A DNA stretch of 45,531 nucleotides from DASRUP01 sp036397395 (GTDB taxonomy: Bacteria; Patescibacteriota; Minisyncoccia; Minisyncoccales; UBA10102). This document shows, piece by piece, positions 16,373 through 24,559 of this stretch. The position numbers and the translations under genes are program-made. A model generated the notes under the pieces. The model was not told the DNA's origin, did not search any database, and worked only from the letters and a program-made list of their open reading frames with translations. The stretch's first letter is position 1, and every line of letters begins with the position of its first letter. The stretch spans positions 1 through 45,531 of the forward strand of contig DASWIZ010000004.1 of NCBI GenBank assembly GCA_036397395.1, given 5' to 3'.

Positions 16373-17355
16373 GAAGCGGGCACAAGACCTATTTTAGAGC
16401 GGACTTCCTGCATGGTGGCAGCAGCCACCGAAGACGCTTTTTTCGCGCCGCGTTTTAAGATTTCCTGAATATAAATTTCCCGGTTTTCGAGTTCTTTCTT
16501 CTTGCGGCGAAACGGGTCGAGTTTGTCTGCAAGCAACTCTGCCACTTCTTTTTTAAGATCAGCGTATCCCTTGCCCTGAAATTTTTTCTCCACGTCTTGT
16601 ATTTGTTCTTCGGCAAACAAAGAGTATATCTGCAGTAAGTTTGAAACTCCAGGCTTTTTCATTGGGTTGTATTGAATTTTGTTGTCGGTATCGGTGGTGG
16701 CGCGCATAATTTTTTTCTGAATATCTTCGGGACTGTCGAACAGGGAAATATAAGAAGCAGACGCGTCTGACTTGGACATCTTTTTTTCGGGGTCTTGCAA
16801 AGACATTACCTTTGCCCCTTCTTTTGGGGTTAAAGAGTCCGGTTCTTCAAATGTTTTTCCGTATTGGTTGTTAAATTTTTTTGCTATGGCGCGGGTAAGC
16901 TCTAAATGCTGTTCCTGGTCTTTTCCCACGGGCACGCCGTCTGGCTTGTACAGTAAAATATCAGCGGCCATTAAGGCGGGGTAGGTAAGCAGTCCGGCGT
17001 TAATATTTTTCTTGTGCTTGGCGGACTTGTCTTTAAACTGGGTCATGCGTTCCAGTTCCGCCACGGGAGTTAACGTGTTAAAAATCCACGCCAATTCGGT
17101 GTGTTCTTTTACGTGCGACTGTAAAAACAGGGTGCATCGCTCGGGATCCAGTCCGGCGGCGATTAGCTCAATAACCTTTTGCAAGGTTGTTTTGGCAAAT
17201 TCCTTGGGATTTTGCTCCACAGTTAAGGCGTGCAGGTCAACCACGCAAAAGTAAGAATCGTGCTTTTCCTGCAACAGAGTCCAGTATTTTACCGCTCCCA
17301 GGTAGTTTCCGATATGCAGTTGTCCGGTAGGCTGAATTCCCGATAATACGCGCAT
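16369..17355 (-). CDS. trpS: Tryptophanyl-tRNA synthetase
   Basis: Class I synthetase charging tRNA-Trp. The 328-residue protein has the HIGH-type motif HIGN (residues 14-17), KMSKS (about 191-195), and TrpRS-typical GIQPTGQLHIGNYLGA, LNTLTPVAELERMTQFKDK-like and YPALMAADILLY segments. It follows rnj by 7 bp. A TATAAT box overlaps the rnj stop codon, 6 nt before the trpS ATG, so trpS may also be made from its own leaderless transcript. Confidence 0.96.
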   Translation of the reverse strand: MRVLSGIQPTGQLHIGNYLGAVKYWTLLQEKHDSYFCVVDLHALTVEQNPKEFAKTTLQKVIELIAAGLDPERCTLFLQSHVKEHTELAWIFNTLTPVAELERMTQFKDKSAKHKKNINAGLLTYPALMAADILLYKPDGVPVGKDQEQHLELTRAIAKKFNNQYGKTFEEPDSLTPKEGAKVMSLQDPEKKMSKSDASASYISLFDSPEDIQKKIMRATTDTDNKIQYNPMKKPGVSNLLQIYSLFAEEQIQDVEKKFQGKGYADLKKEVAELLADKLDPFRRKKKELENREIYIQEILKRGAKKASSVAAATMQEVRSKIGLVPAS

Positions 17356-17361
17356 AATTCA

Positions 17362-17367
17362 ATTATA
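17362..17367 (-). promoter_or_regulatory. TATAAT box overlapping rnj stop, upstream of trpS
   Basis: The rnj end GTA-TAA is followed by TTGAATT and the trpS ATG; TATAAT (17367-17362) lies 6 nt before the start. No good -35 is seen, so it may be weak. Confidence 0.4.
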
Positions 17368-19084
17368 CCTCAATTATTACAGGAAGCACCATGGGGCGGC
17401 GCTCGGTCTTGTGGAACAAGAACTCTGAAATTTGGTTGCGCACGATGTCTCTGACATATATCCAGTTAATGGGGCCCTCGACTTTGGAGGACTGGTTTAT
17501 GGTGTAAATGGTTTTCTTGCGCACTTCTTTTAGCAGGTCTTTGGACTCTCGCAGGTAAATAAAGCCGCGGGAAATAATATCGGGACTTCCTTTTACGTTT
17601 CCGGTTTGCCGGTCTACCACGGCAATAATAACGAAAATGCCGTCCTTTCCTATATTTTGGCGGTCGCGCAGCACCACTTCCCCCACGTCGCCCACGCCCA
17701 GGCCGTCTACCATAATGTAGTTGGCGGGAGCCCTGGTTTTTTCCAAAGCGGCCTGCGTTTTGTCCACAGAAAGAGTTTGCCCGTTTTCCATAACAAATAT
17801 GTTTTGTTCGGAGATTCCTTCCCCCTGAGCCAATTTCGCGTGGTTTACCAGCATGGAAAATTGGCCGTGCACGGGCATTAAGAACTTTGGCCGCATAAGC
17901 TCCAGCATTTGCTTTAGCTCTTCTTCATTGGCGTGGCCGGACGCGTGAATGTCCATCATTTTGTAGTGGAATACGTTGGCTCCCTGTCGGTACAGCTGGT
18001 CTTTTACAAACTGCACGCTGCGCTCGTTGCCGGGAATTACCGACGAGGAAAATATAACCGTATCGCCCTTTTGGATTTTCACGTGCGGATGCTCGCCGTT
18101 TACAACGCGCATTAACACGGCGCGTTCTTCCCCCTGGGCGCCGGTGCCGCAAATGGTAATTTTGGAATCAGGGTAGCCCAGCACATCCTTGGTTTTTAAA
18201 ATAGTGCCGCTTTTCATTTTCATGTACCCAAACTGCTTGGAAATTTCCACGTTGGTTTTCATGGAATACCCCTCCAAACCCACGTGCCTGCCGTACTTTT
18301 CAGAAAGGGTAATAATTTGCTGCACGCGGTTTATAAGCGAGGCAAAGGTGGCGGTAATAATCCTTCCCTGCGCCTGTTTGAAAATTTCGTCTAAGTTGGC
18401 GAAAATGACTTTTTCTGAAAGCGAGTGGTTGGGTTCTTCCGCGTTCGTGGAGTCTGACATTAACAGCAAAATCTTCTGGTCTCCGATTCTTTTCAGGCGC
18501 TTGTAATCGGTGCCGGGTTCGTTTACCGGGTCGTCGTCGAACTTAAAGTCGGACGTGTGGACGATATTTCCCACGGGCGTGTTTATTAAAAACCCAAAGT
18601 TGTCGGTAATGTTGTGGTTTTGGCGGAATGGCTCTATGGTAAAGGGTCCCAGCGCGAATTTTTTGCCGTTTTGCAAAGGCGTAATGCGCAGTTTTGGCTG
18701 GTTGGCAAAATCTTCCTGGCGTTTCATAATAATTGCCTTTGCCAGGTTACCGGCAAAAATAGGCGGGTTGCCCAGCTGCTTTAACAAATAGGGAATGGCG
18801 CCCAGGTGGTCGTAGTGCCCGTGGGTAATAAGCAGGGCCAAAATGTTCCGTTCCTTTCCTTTTAAGTAAGAAATGTTGGGAATAATGTAGTCCACCCCCG
18901 GCATATCTTCTTCTGGCATGCGAAAGCCCATATCGATAAGCAATATACTGCCCTGGTATTCTACTACCATCATGTTGCGCCCAACTTCGCCTAACCCGCC
19001 AAGCGGGGTAACGCGCAGATTTGCGTCTTTCTGGCCCGTATTTCTTTGTACAAACGGGCGCGGTCTCGATGAATCTTTCTCCAT
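17363..19084 (-). CDS. rnj: Ribonuclease J
   Basis: Metallo-beta-lactamase/beta-CASP ribonuclease with endonuclease and 5' exonuclease activity, central to RNA decay in bacteria lacking RNase E. The 573-residue protein shows TPLGGLGEVGRNM, the zinc motif HGHYDH (residues 88-93), SDSTNAE, the beta-CASP motifs and the late HASGHA and PVHGQFSML segments, and a C-terminal domain. A 20-residue basic N-terminal tail precedes the fold. It heads the rnj-trpS pair and starts 35 bp downstream of tRNA-Leu on the same strand, so tRNA and mRNA may share a transcript. Confidence 0.95.
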   Translation of the reverse strand: MEKDSSRPRPFVQRNTGQKDANLRVTPLGGLGEVGRNMMVVEYQGSILLIDMGFRMPEEDMPGVDYIIPNISYLKGKERNILALLITHGHYDHLGAIPYLLKQLGNPPIFAGNLAKAIIMKRQEDFANQPKLRITPLQNGKKFALGPFTIEPFRQNHNITDNFGFLINTPVGNIVHTSDFKFDDDPVNEPGTDYKRLKRIGDQKILLLMSDSTNAEEPNHSLSEKVIFANLDEIFKQAQGRIITATFASLINRVQQIITLSEKYGRHVGLEGYSMKTNVEISKQFGYMKMKSGTILKTKDVLGYPDSKITICGTGAQGEERAVLMRVVNGEHPHVKIQKGDTVIFSSSVIPGNERSVQFVKDQLYRQGANVFHYKMMDIHASGHANEEELKQMLELMRPKFLMPVHGQFSMLVNHAKLAQGEGISEQNIFVMENGQTLSVDKTQAALEKTRAPANYIMVDGLGVGDVGEVVLRDRQNIGKDGIFVIIAVVDRQTGNVKGSPDIISRGFIYLRESKDLLKEVRKKTIYTINQSSKVEGPINWIYVRDIVRNQISEFLFHKTERRPMVLPVIIEV

Positions 19085-19119
19085 ATGTTCGTTCTGTTGT
19101 TATTAGAGTTTATTATTCT

Positions 19120-19204
19120 TGGTGCTCTCGGTGGGAGTCGAACCCACAAGCCTTGCGGCATACGGCTCTGAACCGTACGCGTATACCAGTTCCGCCACGA
19201 GAGC
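19120..19204 (-). tRNA. tRNA-Leu (CAG)
   Basis: Acceptor GCTCTCG/CGAGAGC, D-arm with GCGGAACTGGTATACGC, anticodon stem TACGG/CCGTA around loop TTCAGAG (anticodon CAG), long variable arm TGCCGCAAGGCTT typical of Leu, T-arm GTGGG-TTCGACT-CCCAC, discriminator A, and an encoded CCA (19122-19120). Confidence 0.95.
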
Positions 19205-19253
19205 CCATTCGACTTCGCTCTCTTCGAGAGCCTGAGGGCTCCTCAGAGCCTCG

Positions 19254-19280
19254 AACGGCAGGGCAAGCGTTACTGCCGTT
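19254..19280. other. Perfect 8-bp inverted repeat at the 3' end of the peptide-binding protein gene
   Basis: AACGGCAG (19254-19261) and CTGCCGTT (19273-19280) form a stem with an 11-nt loop across the stop codon at 19270. Further small palindromes (19221-19252) lie between it and tRNA-Leu. No T-run follows on the minus strand, so it is more likely a processing or pausing structure than a terminator. Confidence 0.4.
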
Positions 19281-21270
19281 GCCTTTTCGTTTGTATATAC
19301 CATTCTTCAATGCGCGCAAAACGCCAGGAAGGGTCGGCGATTAACGAAGCCTGAATGCCTTGTACGTCTTTGGTTACAAAATAGTAGTGGTCTATATCGT
19401 ACAAAAATAACGCGGGCGTGTCGTAGAGCAGTACATCTTGCATTTGTTCCAGCATTCCGTTTCTGGCTTGTTCGCCGGACTCTTTTCTTGTAGATTCCAA
19501 TAAAGAATCCAGTGTTTTGTTTTCATACGAGGAAAGGTTTAGTCCCGGCGTCTGCGTTTGCGTGGAATGCCAAAAAGGAAAGGGGTCTGGAATAGCGCCC
19601 AGCACCTCTCCAAACAACAGCGTTTGGTATGCCCTGGGCTTTAACACGTCGCGTTCCAATGTGTTGGCGGCAAGCGCCTGCACCTCTACCTGCAACCCGA
19701 ATTCTTCCCATTGTTTTTTGAGCTCCCGGGCAACCTGTATAAGGGGCGACTGGTCAACGGTTGCTATGGTAAGTTCAAGCGGGGTGGTTTGTTCGGAGTT
19801 CGCAAAACACAAAGCGTTTAGTTTGTTTCTGGTTAACTCACCCGCTTTTCCGGTTCCTTCAGAAAGCCCCAAAGGAGCTAATACTTCCTGGGCGTATTTT
19901 TCCTGGAACGCGATGACCGCTTGTTTGGTAAGCTGACCAAAGGTTCCGTTTTGCGTGCCTTCCGGGTATACGGCGGGGTCTTTTGCCAAACATTGCTGCA
20001 GTTTGGTTACTTCCGGGCCGCTGTCTCCCTGTATTAAATCTTGCCGTAAAGCTTGCGCGGAAAGCTGGGCTTTTCCAATTTTTCCATGTTCTTTTCTATA
20101 ACCTTGTTCTTCGAGAAGGGAGAGCGCTTGTTGTGGATCATATTCCGGTACAATTTGCGGTTTCGCAAAACCAAACGTGTCTGGCAAAAACGGCGAATCC
20201 ACCCGTTCTGCCTTGTTCCCAAACACAGTATCCAAAAGCTGGTCGCGGTTCAGCGCAAGGGAAAGCGCTTGCCGCATGGCGCGCGCTTGGAACGCTGTTT
20301 GGTCCTGGGGAGCCGCCAGGTTAAAGAACAGCGCGAAATAGCGGGGAAGGTCAAAGGCGTACGAGGCAAAGGTGGGGTTTTTCATGCGCTCAATATTCTC
20401 TATTTTGCTTAAGGAAAAGCTGTGAATAGAGCCCCTGTTTGCCTCCGTTATTAACGCTTCCTCGTTTTCAAAAAATCGCAGCGTAACAGATTCAATAAAC
20501 GGGCCTTCCGCGTAATAATTGTCGTTTGCTTCCAGCCGAATTTCGCGCACAAACCCGGAGCGATTTTGGCTTATGTTTTTTACGGTGTAGGGACCTGTCC
20601 CAACAGGCTGTAGGTTCAAAGGGGTTAAAGGAAGGTTTTCCGGTGAAATTTCTTTCCACACATGGACCGGAAGAATTTTTAGGGTAAGCCGTTCTGTAAA
20701 AGGGGCGTACGGTTCAAGCAGGTGAAAGCGCACTTTGTAATCTGAAACTTTTTCCGCGTCTATTCCAATCCAGTTTGCCCTAATAGGGCTTCTGGTCGCG
20801 GGGTCTTGTATGGCTCCAACGGTAAACAGAATATCGTCCGCGGAAAATGGAGAGCCATCATGCCACTGTACATCTTCTCGCAAAGAAACCGTTACCACCC
20901 TTCCGCCCTCGGTTATTTCCGGCATTTGGGCGGCCAAATCCGGCACTATTTCACCCTGGCTGTTGTAGGAAAGAATACCAGAATACACCAGTTGCGATAT
21001 ATCGCGGTCGGTGTCGTTCGCGTCGGCGTATAATGGGTTTATAAACCGGGGCGAGCCCACAATACCTTCTACCAGGGTTCCTCCTTTCGCGGGAACGACA
21101 AGCGCGTTTAAAAAGTACACCCCTTGCGCGAAAGAAAACAGAAAGAATACAAAAACCAAAACGAGTATGGGAAGCGCGACTTTTTCTTTTGGGCCCAGCA
21201 CGCGGTACAATTGCTTCCACTGTACAGGAGAAGGCCAGTTCGATTGTTTATTCGAGAATGAATCTGCCAC
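19270..21270 (-). CDS. Family 5 peptide-binding protein with inserted peptidoglycan-binding domain
   Basis: The 666-residue protein resembles the solute-binding part of oligopeptide ABC importers (DppA/OppA family): GTLVEGIVGSPRFINPLYA, REDVQWHDGSPFSADDILFT, PVGTGPYTV, and RQALSLALNRDQLLD. A single helix (about 31-52) near the N-terminus anchors it outside the membrane; a lipobox is absent. Residues about 408-487 hold an inserted peptidoglycan-binding-like domain (QGDSGPEVTKLQQCL, GTFGQLTKQAVIAFQEKY, ELTRNKLNALC), splitting the substrate-binding fold. No permease or ATPase lies beside it. I place the start at GTG 21270, 5 nt after the secG stop; the frame runs on to 21345, but that part overlaps secG and has no domain. 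Confidence 0.85.
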   Translation of the reverse strand: MADSFSNKQSNWPSPVQWKQLYRVLGPKEKVALPILVLVFVFFLFSFAQGVYFLNALVVPAKGGTLVEGIVGSPRFINPLYADANDTDRDISQLVYSGILSYNSQGEIVPDLAAQMPEITEGGRVVTVSLREDVQWHDGSPFSADDILFTVGAIQDPATRSPIRANWIGIDAEKVSDYKVRFHLLEPYAPFTERLTLKILPVHVWKEISPENLPLTPLNLQPVGTGPYTVKNISQNRSGFVREIRLEANDNYYAEGPFIESVTLRFFENEEALITEANRGSIHSFSLSKIENIERMKNPTFASYAFDLPRYFALFFNLAAPQDQTAFQARAMRQALSLALNRDQLLDTVFGNKAERVDSPFLPDTFGFAKPQIVPEYDPQQALSLLEEQGYRKEHGKIGKAQLSAQALRQDLIQGDSGPEVTKLQQCLAKDPAVYPEGTQNGTFGQLTKQAVIAFQEKYAQEVLAPLGLSEGTGKAGELTRNKLNALCFANSEQTTPLELTIATVDQSPLIQVARELKKQWEEFGLQVEVQALAANTLERDVLKPRAYQTLLFGEVLGAIPDPFPFWHSTQTQTPGLNLSSYENKTLDSLLESTRKESGEQARNGMLEQMQDVLLYDTPALFLYDIDHYYFVTKDVQGIQASLIADPSWRFARIEEWYIQTKRQRQ

Positions 21271-21275
21271 AAAGC

Positions 21276-21506
21276 TTAAGAGCTGAAAATGAGTCGCGAA
21301 AGCGCCAACCCAACAAACAGAATGCCAAGAACAATGGTTCCCCAATACAGTTGTTTTTGTATTCCTCTTCTTGCCGCGTAAAAGCCGCCGCTGTCGCCGC
21401 CAAAAGCAGCCCCCAAAGCCGCTCCCCGCTGCTGCAGTAATACAAATACTACCAGGAAAATGGCGACTAACATTTGAATGCCGGAAATAATGAAGTCAAA
21501 ATTCAT
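21276..21506 (-). CDS. secG: Preprotein translocase subunit SecG
   Basis: Small partner of SecYE that assists SecA-driven export. 76 aa with two membrane helices (about 4-25 and 54-72) joined by the Gly-rich loop LLQQRGAALGAAFGGDSGG, typical of SecG. It lies 6 bp after the holin-like gene and 5 nt before the peptide-binding protein start. TATAAA 5 nt before its ATG overlaps the stop codon of the upstream gene and could be a second, leaderless promoter. Confidence 0.92.
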   Translation of the reverse strand: MNFDFIISGIQMLVAIFLVVFVLLQQRGAALGAAFGGDSGGFYAARRGIQKQLYWGTIVLGILFVGLALSRLIFSS

Positions 21507-21512
21507 AATGTT

Positions 21513-21866
21513 TTATACTTTCCCCCTGCTTAGCAAAGAAAGGGGAATGGTTACTGCCCAAACAATAAGAGTTGTCCACAGTATGGGCAAAAGTCCCATA
21601 AAGTTTAATTCCGCAAAGAATAGCTCCAGCGCCCAAACCATTACAAAATTAATAACAAGGCTGGAAAGGCCCAGCGTAAGAATGCGTACGGGCAGGGTTA
21701 CAAGGTTCAATAGGGGTTTTAGCGTTGCGTTTAGTATACCAAGAACCAGCCCAATAATCAAGAGGAGGTAGGCGGGGCCGGTAAACTCCACCCCGTTAAC
21801 AAACCGAATGGCAACCCAGAGTCCCGCGATTCCCGCCAAAATGTGCAAGAGAAGCGCCTGTATCAT
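21513..21866 (-). CDS. Phage holin family 4 / YvlD-like membrane protein
   Basis: 117 residues with four hydrophobic helices; MIQALLLHILAGIAGLWVAIRFV, GLVLGILNATLKPLLNLVTLPV and NFVMVWALELFF match the YvlD-type family, common in bacteria as a chromosomal membrane protein of unclear role and not evidence of a prophage. The frame runs on to 21932, but a promoter (TTGACA, 16 bp, TACTAT) lies inside that extension and 7 nt before ATG 21866, so I use the shorter start. Confidence 0.8.
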   Translation of the reverse strand: MIQALLLHILAGIAGLWVAIRFVNGVEFTGPAYLLLIIGLVLGILNATLKPLLNLVTLPVRILTLGLSSLVINFVMVWALELFFAELNFMGLLPILWTTLIVWAVTIPLSLLSRGKV

Positions 21867-21873
21867 TTCTGCT

Positions 21874-21901
21874 ATAGTATCACTTCCTTCGAAAATGTCA
21901 A
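21874..21901 (-). promoter_or_regulatory. Promoter of holin-like gene and secG cluster
   Basis: TTGACA (21901-21896), 16-bp spacer, TACTAT (21879-21874), 7 nt to ATG 21866 on the minus strand. GATACT (21881-21876) is an alternative -10. Confidence 0.65.
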
Positions 21902-21923
21902 TGCTGTTTCCCCAAGCAAAATT

Positions 21924-21957
21924 CACCCCCACACTCAGATTTGAGTGGTGGGGGTTG
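21924..21957. other. Long hairpin between divergent genes
   Basis: ACCCCCACACTCA and TGAGTGGTGGGGGT form a 13-bp stem with one bulged G and a GATT loop. It lies between two divergent genes, so it terminates neither; no strong T-run follows on either strand. It could be an operator or a remnant terminator. Confidence 0.45.
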
Positions 21958-21987
21958 CCTTATCTGCCGCGTATGCGAAAATAAAGG

Positions 21988-22557
21988 ATGCAAAAACTGT
22001 ATGTATACGTTGACGAAGCCGGGCAGGACGACTCCTCAAAGGTTTTTACGGCCGTTGCTGTTGGGGTGTCTGGAGATGAACGCGATACTCTGGAGAACAC
22101 TGCTGTGGAGCTTGAGGATGCGGCTCGCACAGGAAGAAGAAAATGGAATAGCGCCCGGCACGATCGGCGTATTGCCTACCTGAACAAAATACTCGACCGG
22201 AAGATAGCGAAGAGCAATGTATTTTTCGGCGTCTACGAAAAGCCCATCCCTTACTTTTTCCCCGTAGTTGAGATTATAGAAAAAACCATCAAACGCATGG
22301 CAGAAAAAGATTACACCGCGCGCGTGTATGTTGACGGCGCCAACAAAACGGTAGCGAAGGCGCTTACCAACGCTTTGCGTTCGCGAGGCGTCTCAACCCG
22401 TATAGTGCGAGGGAAACGGGAAGAAAGCGAGGCATTGATACGGCTTGCTGATATGTGGGCTGGGTGTATCCGAAGCGCGTTTTTAAACAAGAAAGACGCA
22501 AAGGAGCTTTTTGAACGAGCAAAAAGGGACGGACACCTTATTGATATTGGAACATAA
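21988..22557 (+). CDS. DUF3800 family protein
   Basis: 189 residues. YVYVDEAGQ at the N-terminus (Asp9, Glu10), a middle YVDGANK (Asp near 115) and IRLADMWAGCIRSAF near the C-terminus match DUF3800, a family with an RNase H-like fold whose function is not firmly known and which is common in accessory and phage-linked regions. The spaced acidic residues would suit metal-dependent nuclease chemistry; that is inference. It is monocistronic and closed by a terminator. AAGG lies directly before the ATG; no clear promoter is seen. Confidence 0.8.
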   Translation: MQKLYVYVDEAGQDDSSKVFTAVAVGVSGDERDTLENTAVELEDAARTGRRKWNSARHDRRIAYLNKILDRKIAKSNVFFGVYEKPIPYFFPVVEIIEKTIKRMAEKDYTARVYVDGANKTVAKALTNALRSRGVSTRIVRGKREESEALIRLADMWAGCIRSAFLNKKDAKELFERAKRDGHLIDIGT

Positions 22558-22654
22558 AACCCCCGCGCAAAAGCGGAGGATTTTATGGGAGCCTTGGCTA
22601 GTCCCTTACGGAACCCTTCACTACCAGCAGGGTAGGCCTTCACCAAGGATTGAT
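22556..22654 (-). ncRNA. Candidate small RNA, about 100 nt, three-way junction
   Basis: A promoter (22688-22661) and a terminator (22579-22560) on the minus strand define a transcript of about 99 nt. It folds as an outer helix CCTTGG/CCAAGG (22648-22643 with 22597-22592) enclosing two hairpins: CTACC-CTGCT-GGTAG (22635-22621) and GTTCC-GTAA-GGGAC (22614-22601), the latter with a GNRA-type loop. TGAAGG precedes each inner hairpin. No open frame with a start fits it. It lacks the SRP RNA core and does not resemble tmRNA, 6S or a riboswitch I know. Confidence 0.55.
22560..22585. terminator. Bidirectional terminator
   Basis: CCCCCGC (22560-22566), loop GCAAAA, GCGGAGG (22573-22579, one G-T pair). 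TTTT follows on both strands (22581-22584 on plus; 22559-22556 on minus), so it can end both the DUF3800 transcript and the small RNA. Confidence 0.8.
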
Positions 22655-22660
22655 GGTTTC

Positions 22661-22688
22661 ATTATAGCAAACCGGCAAGGATTGTCAA
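22661..22688 (-). promoter_or_regulatory. Consensus promoter of the candidate small RNA
   Basis: TTGACA (22688-22683), 16-bp spacer, TATAAT (22666-22661): both hexamers are perfect, the strongest promoter in the window. The -35 box overlaps the TGA stop of the glycine-rich protein gene. Confidence 0.8.
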
Positions 22689-24553
22689 CCCCCGCCTCCG
22701 CAGGTAACCTGCCACCAGTTGCCCGTGCCCGTAAATGTGCTTGCGCCCAAAAAGTCAAAAAGCATGTTGAGGGCTACCCATGAGCCGTATATGATAAGCA
22801 GCGCGATAATCGTGGTAAACAGAATTTGCCTGCCCTTGTTCCGCAGCGCCGGATTTCCCAGGCCTCCCACCAAAAGCGAGAACCCTCCCACCACGAGCAT
22901 AAGCGCGCCCAAAAGCATTACCAGGGCAAAGCCGTTGTTCGTGTTGTTGGGTAAAAGGAAAAATTCAATAACGTTATGCACAAGCACAAATCCGTGGCAC
23001 AGGGTGCAAGGTTGGCTTTCGTCTATGGCAGTGAGAGGGTCGTTGGTATCTCTTCCGCAAGGCACCAGGCCTCCGGTAAAGGCGCCCTTGAAGTGGAGGA
23101 CTTGTTCTCCGATGTTGCCTGCCAAGTCCCTGGCCCAAATACGAATGGAGCATTTTACTCCCGCAGAACACCAACCAGGGATGAGCCCCATTTCTGTTTG
23201 GTTTGCACCGCAGGCAGATGAACGAGGAGTCCAGGTTCCTCCGCCGTTAGTAGAGCTGGAAAGCGTGCACGTGTCGATGAATGCGTCGTCTGCGTCGTAT
23301 TGAATCTGAAAGTCTGCCGCCAGGTCTGATCCGTCAGCCGGCGTCGGCGGAACATTGAATGAAGCTGTTGGAACAGTATAGTCAATCGAGAAAAATTCTT
23401 CATCTTGCGCCACGCCCCCAGGAGTATAGGCGATGATGACTTGACCATCGCCAGTCTGAAACCCTTGGGTATGCGATATATTCGTAACGCCAATAGGGGG
23501 GTTGCTTGGGTCAGGATAGCCAGAACCTCCGCCTCCAACCATACCGCCTCCTTGCCAACCCCCATTTCCTCCACCCCCTCCACCATAATATCCTCCTCCG
23601 CCTCCACTTCCGCCGTGGCAACAAGACAAAGTGCAAAAGGCGCCAGCGCCGCCAGAACTAAGCGTTCCGGAGGAACCAGCACGTGGATCTGCGTTTCCAC
23701 AAGCAGGCAAAGCATCAAGATTTGGAGAACCGCCACTTCCTCCAGAAGACTGGGAAGACGGCGTACCACCGATATCCGCTCCGACGCCTGATAGGCCACC
23801 CCCGGCGCCACCAACATATCCATGGAGAGAGCCACCACCCCCGCCAGCAACAACAATACGGTCTGCCAAGGCATTGCCGCCCTGGCGGATATCAGAAGCG
23901 CCGCCGCCACCAGAGCCACTGGAATTACCTCCTCCTAAGCTATTCCCGCCACTACCGCCACCATTGAATCCGCCGGCTCCGCCTATTGCACCACTGGCGG
24001 GGCTCCCAGCGCCTCCCACGTGGATGGAAAGATTTTCGCCCGGGGTTACTGAAATGTTTGCCTGGACTCGTCCTCCTCTTCCGTGGTTATTTCCTGTAGC
24101 CTGGTGTCCCTGTGCTCCTTTGACATCCACCATGATTTCTGTGACGCCGGGAGGCACAGTCCATGTTTGTATGGCACTGGTGTAGTTGAATGCTGCAACC
24201 GCAGGAGGCGGCGATCCCGTGACACGAACGCCGCACTGGTTCAAGCCTTCGGCCGAGCACCAGCCAGAAAGGCCGACTTGAATGGCAGTGCTGCCCGAGG
24301 TACAGGAGTTTATGGTTGTACGCTGTGTCCAGCCAGCTCCACCGTCGTTTGTCCACACTTCACAGGTGCTTACGTTCTGCGCATCGTACTGCACCTGAAA
24401 ATTTCCCTTCTGCCACGAACCAGCCGTGGGCCCGGTGATATTCACTGAATGGCTAGTTGCTTGTACGTCAACTGGTTGTAGGGAAACAAAAACCTGCAGG
24501 GCGAGAAGAGTTACGCCGCACAAGACTGTTGCTACAACGAGAATTCGATGCAT
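22685..24553 (-). CDS. Glycine-rich surface protein with two-helix C-terminal anchor
   Basis: 622 residues. A signal helix (MHRILVVATVLCGVTLLALQ), an Ig-like segment with paired Cys (about 45-115), a domain opening FNYTSAIQTWTVPPGVTEI and continuing as a long Gly/Ser-rich stretch (about 150-350) like the glycine-rich domain of large bacterial surface proteins, a second Ig-like segment (about 395-490), then CTLCHGFVLVHNVIEFF and two membrane helices (about 539-563, 573-596). The tail resembles a CxxCH plus two-helix module I associate with Patescibacteria membrane proteins; its role is unknown. ATG 24553 lies 6 nt after TATACT. Its 5' end recurs twice as fragments (25882-25977 and about 26372-26414), so it belongs to a locally duplicated family. 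Confidence 0.7.
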   Translation of the reverse strand: MHRILVVATVLCGVTLLALQVFVSLQPVDVQATSHSVNITGPTAGSWQKGNFQVQYDAQNVSTCEVWTNDGGAGWTQRTTINSCTSGSTAIQVGLSGWCSAEGLNQCGVRVTGSPPPAVAAFNYTSAIQTWTVPPGVTEIMVDVKGAQGHQATGNNHGRGGRVQANISVTPGENLSIHVGGAGSPASGAIGGAGGFNGGGSGGNSLGGGNSSGSGGGGASDIRQGGNALADRIVVAGGGGGSLHGYVGGAGGGLSGVGADIGGTPSSQSSGGSGGSPNLDALPACGNADPRAGSSGTLSSGGAGAFCTLSCCHGGSGGGGGYYGGGGGGNGGWQGGGMVGGGGSGYPDPSNPPIGVTNISHTQGFQTGDGQVIIAYTPGGVAQDEEFFSIDYTVPTASFNVPPTPADGSDLAADFQIQYDADDAFIDTCTLSSSTNGGGTWTPRSSACGANQTEMGLIPGWCSAGVKCSIRIWARDLAGNIGEQVLHFKGAFTGGLVPCGRDTNDPLTAIDESQPCTLCHGFVLVHNVIEFFLLPNNTNNGFALVMLLGALMLVVGGFSLLVGGLGNPALRNKGRQILFTTIIALLIIYGSWVALNMLFDFLGASTFTGTGNWWQVTCGGGG

Positions 24554-24559
24554 TAGGGT

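Noticed and set aside
19021..19344. Plus-strand frame across tRNA-Leu
   Set aside because: Antisense to rnj, the tRNA and the peptide-binding protein gene.
21513..21866. Holin-like protein as a sign of a prophage
   Set aside because: The YvlD-type family is chromosomal in many bacteria and no other phage gene is nearby.
22556..22654. Small RNA as the signal recognition particle RNA
   Set aside because: The length fits, but the conserved asymmetric loop with GGAA tetraloop and AGCAG is absent.
23155..23919. Long alternative frame inside the glycine-rich gene
   Set aside because: Shadow frame caused by the GC-rich Gly codons; no start signal or family.
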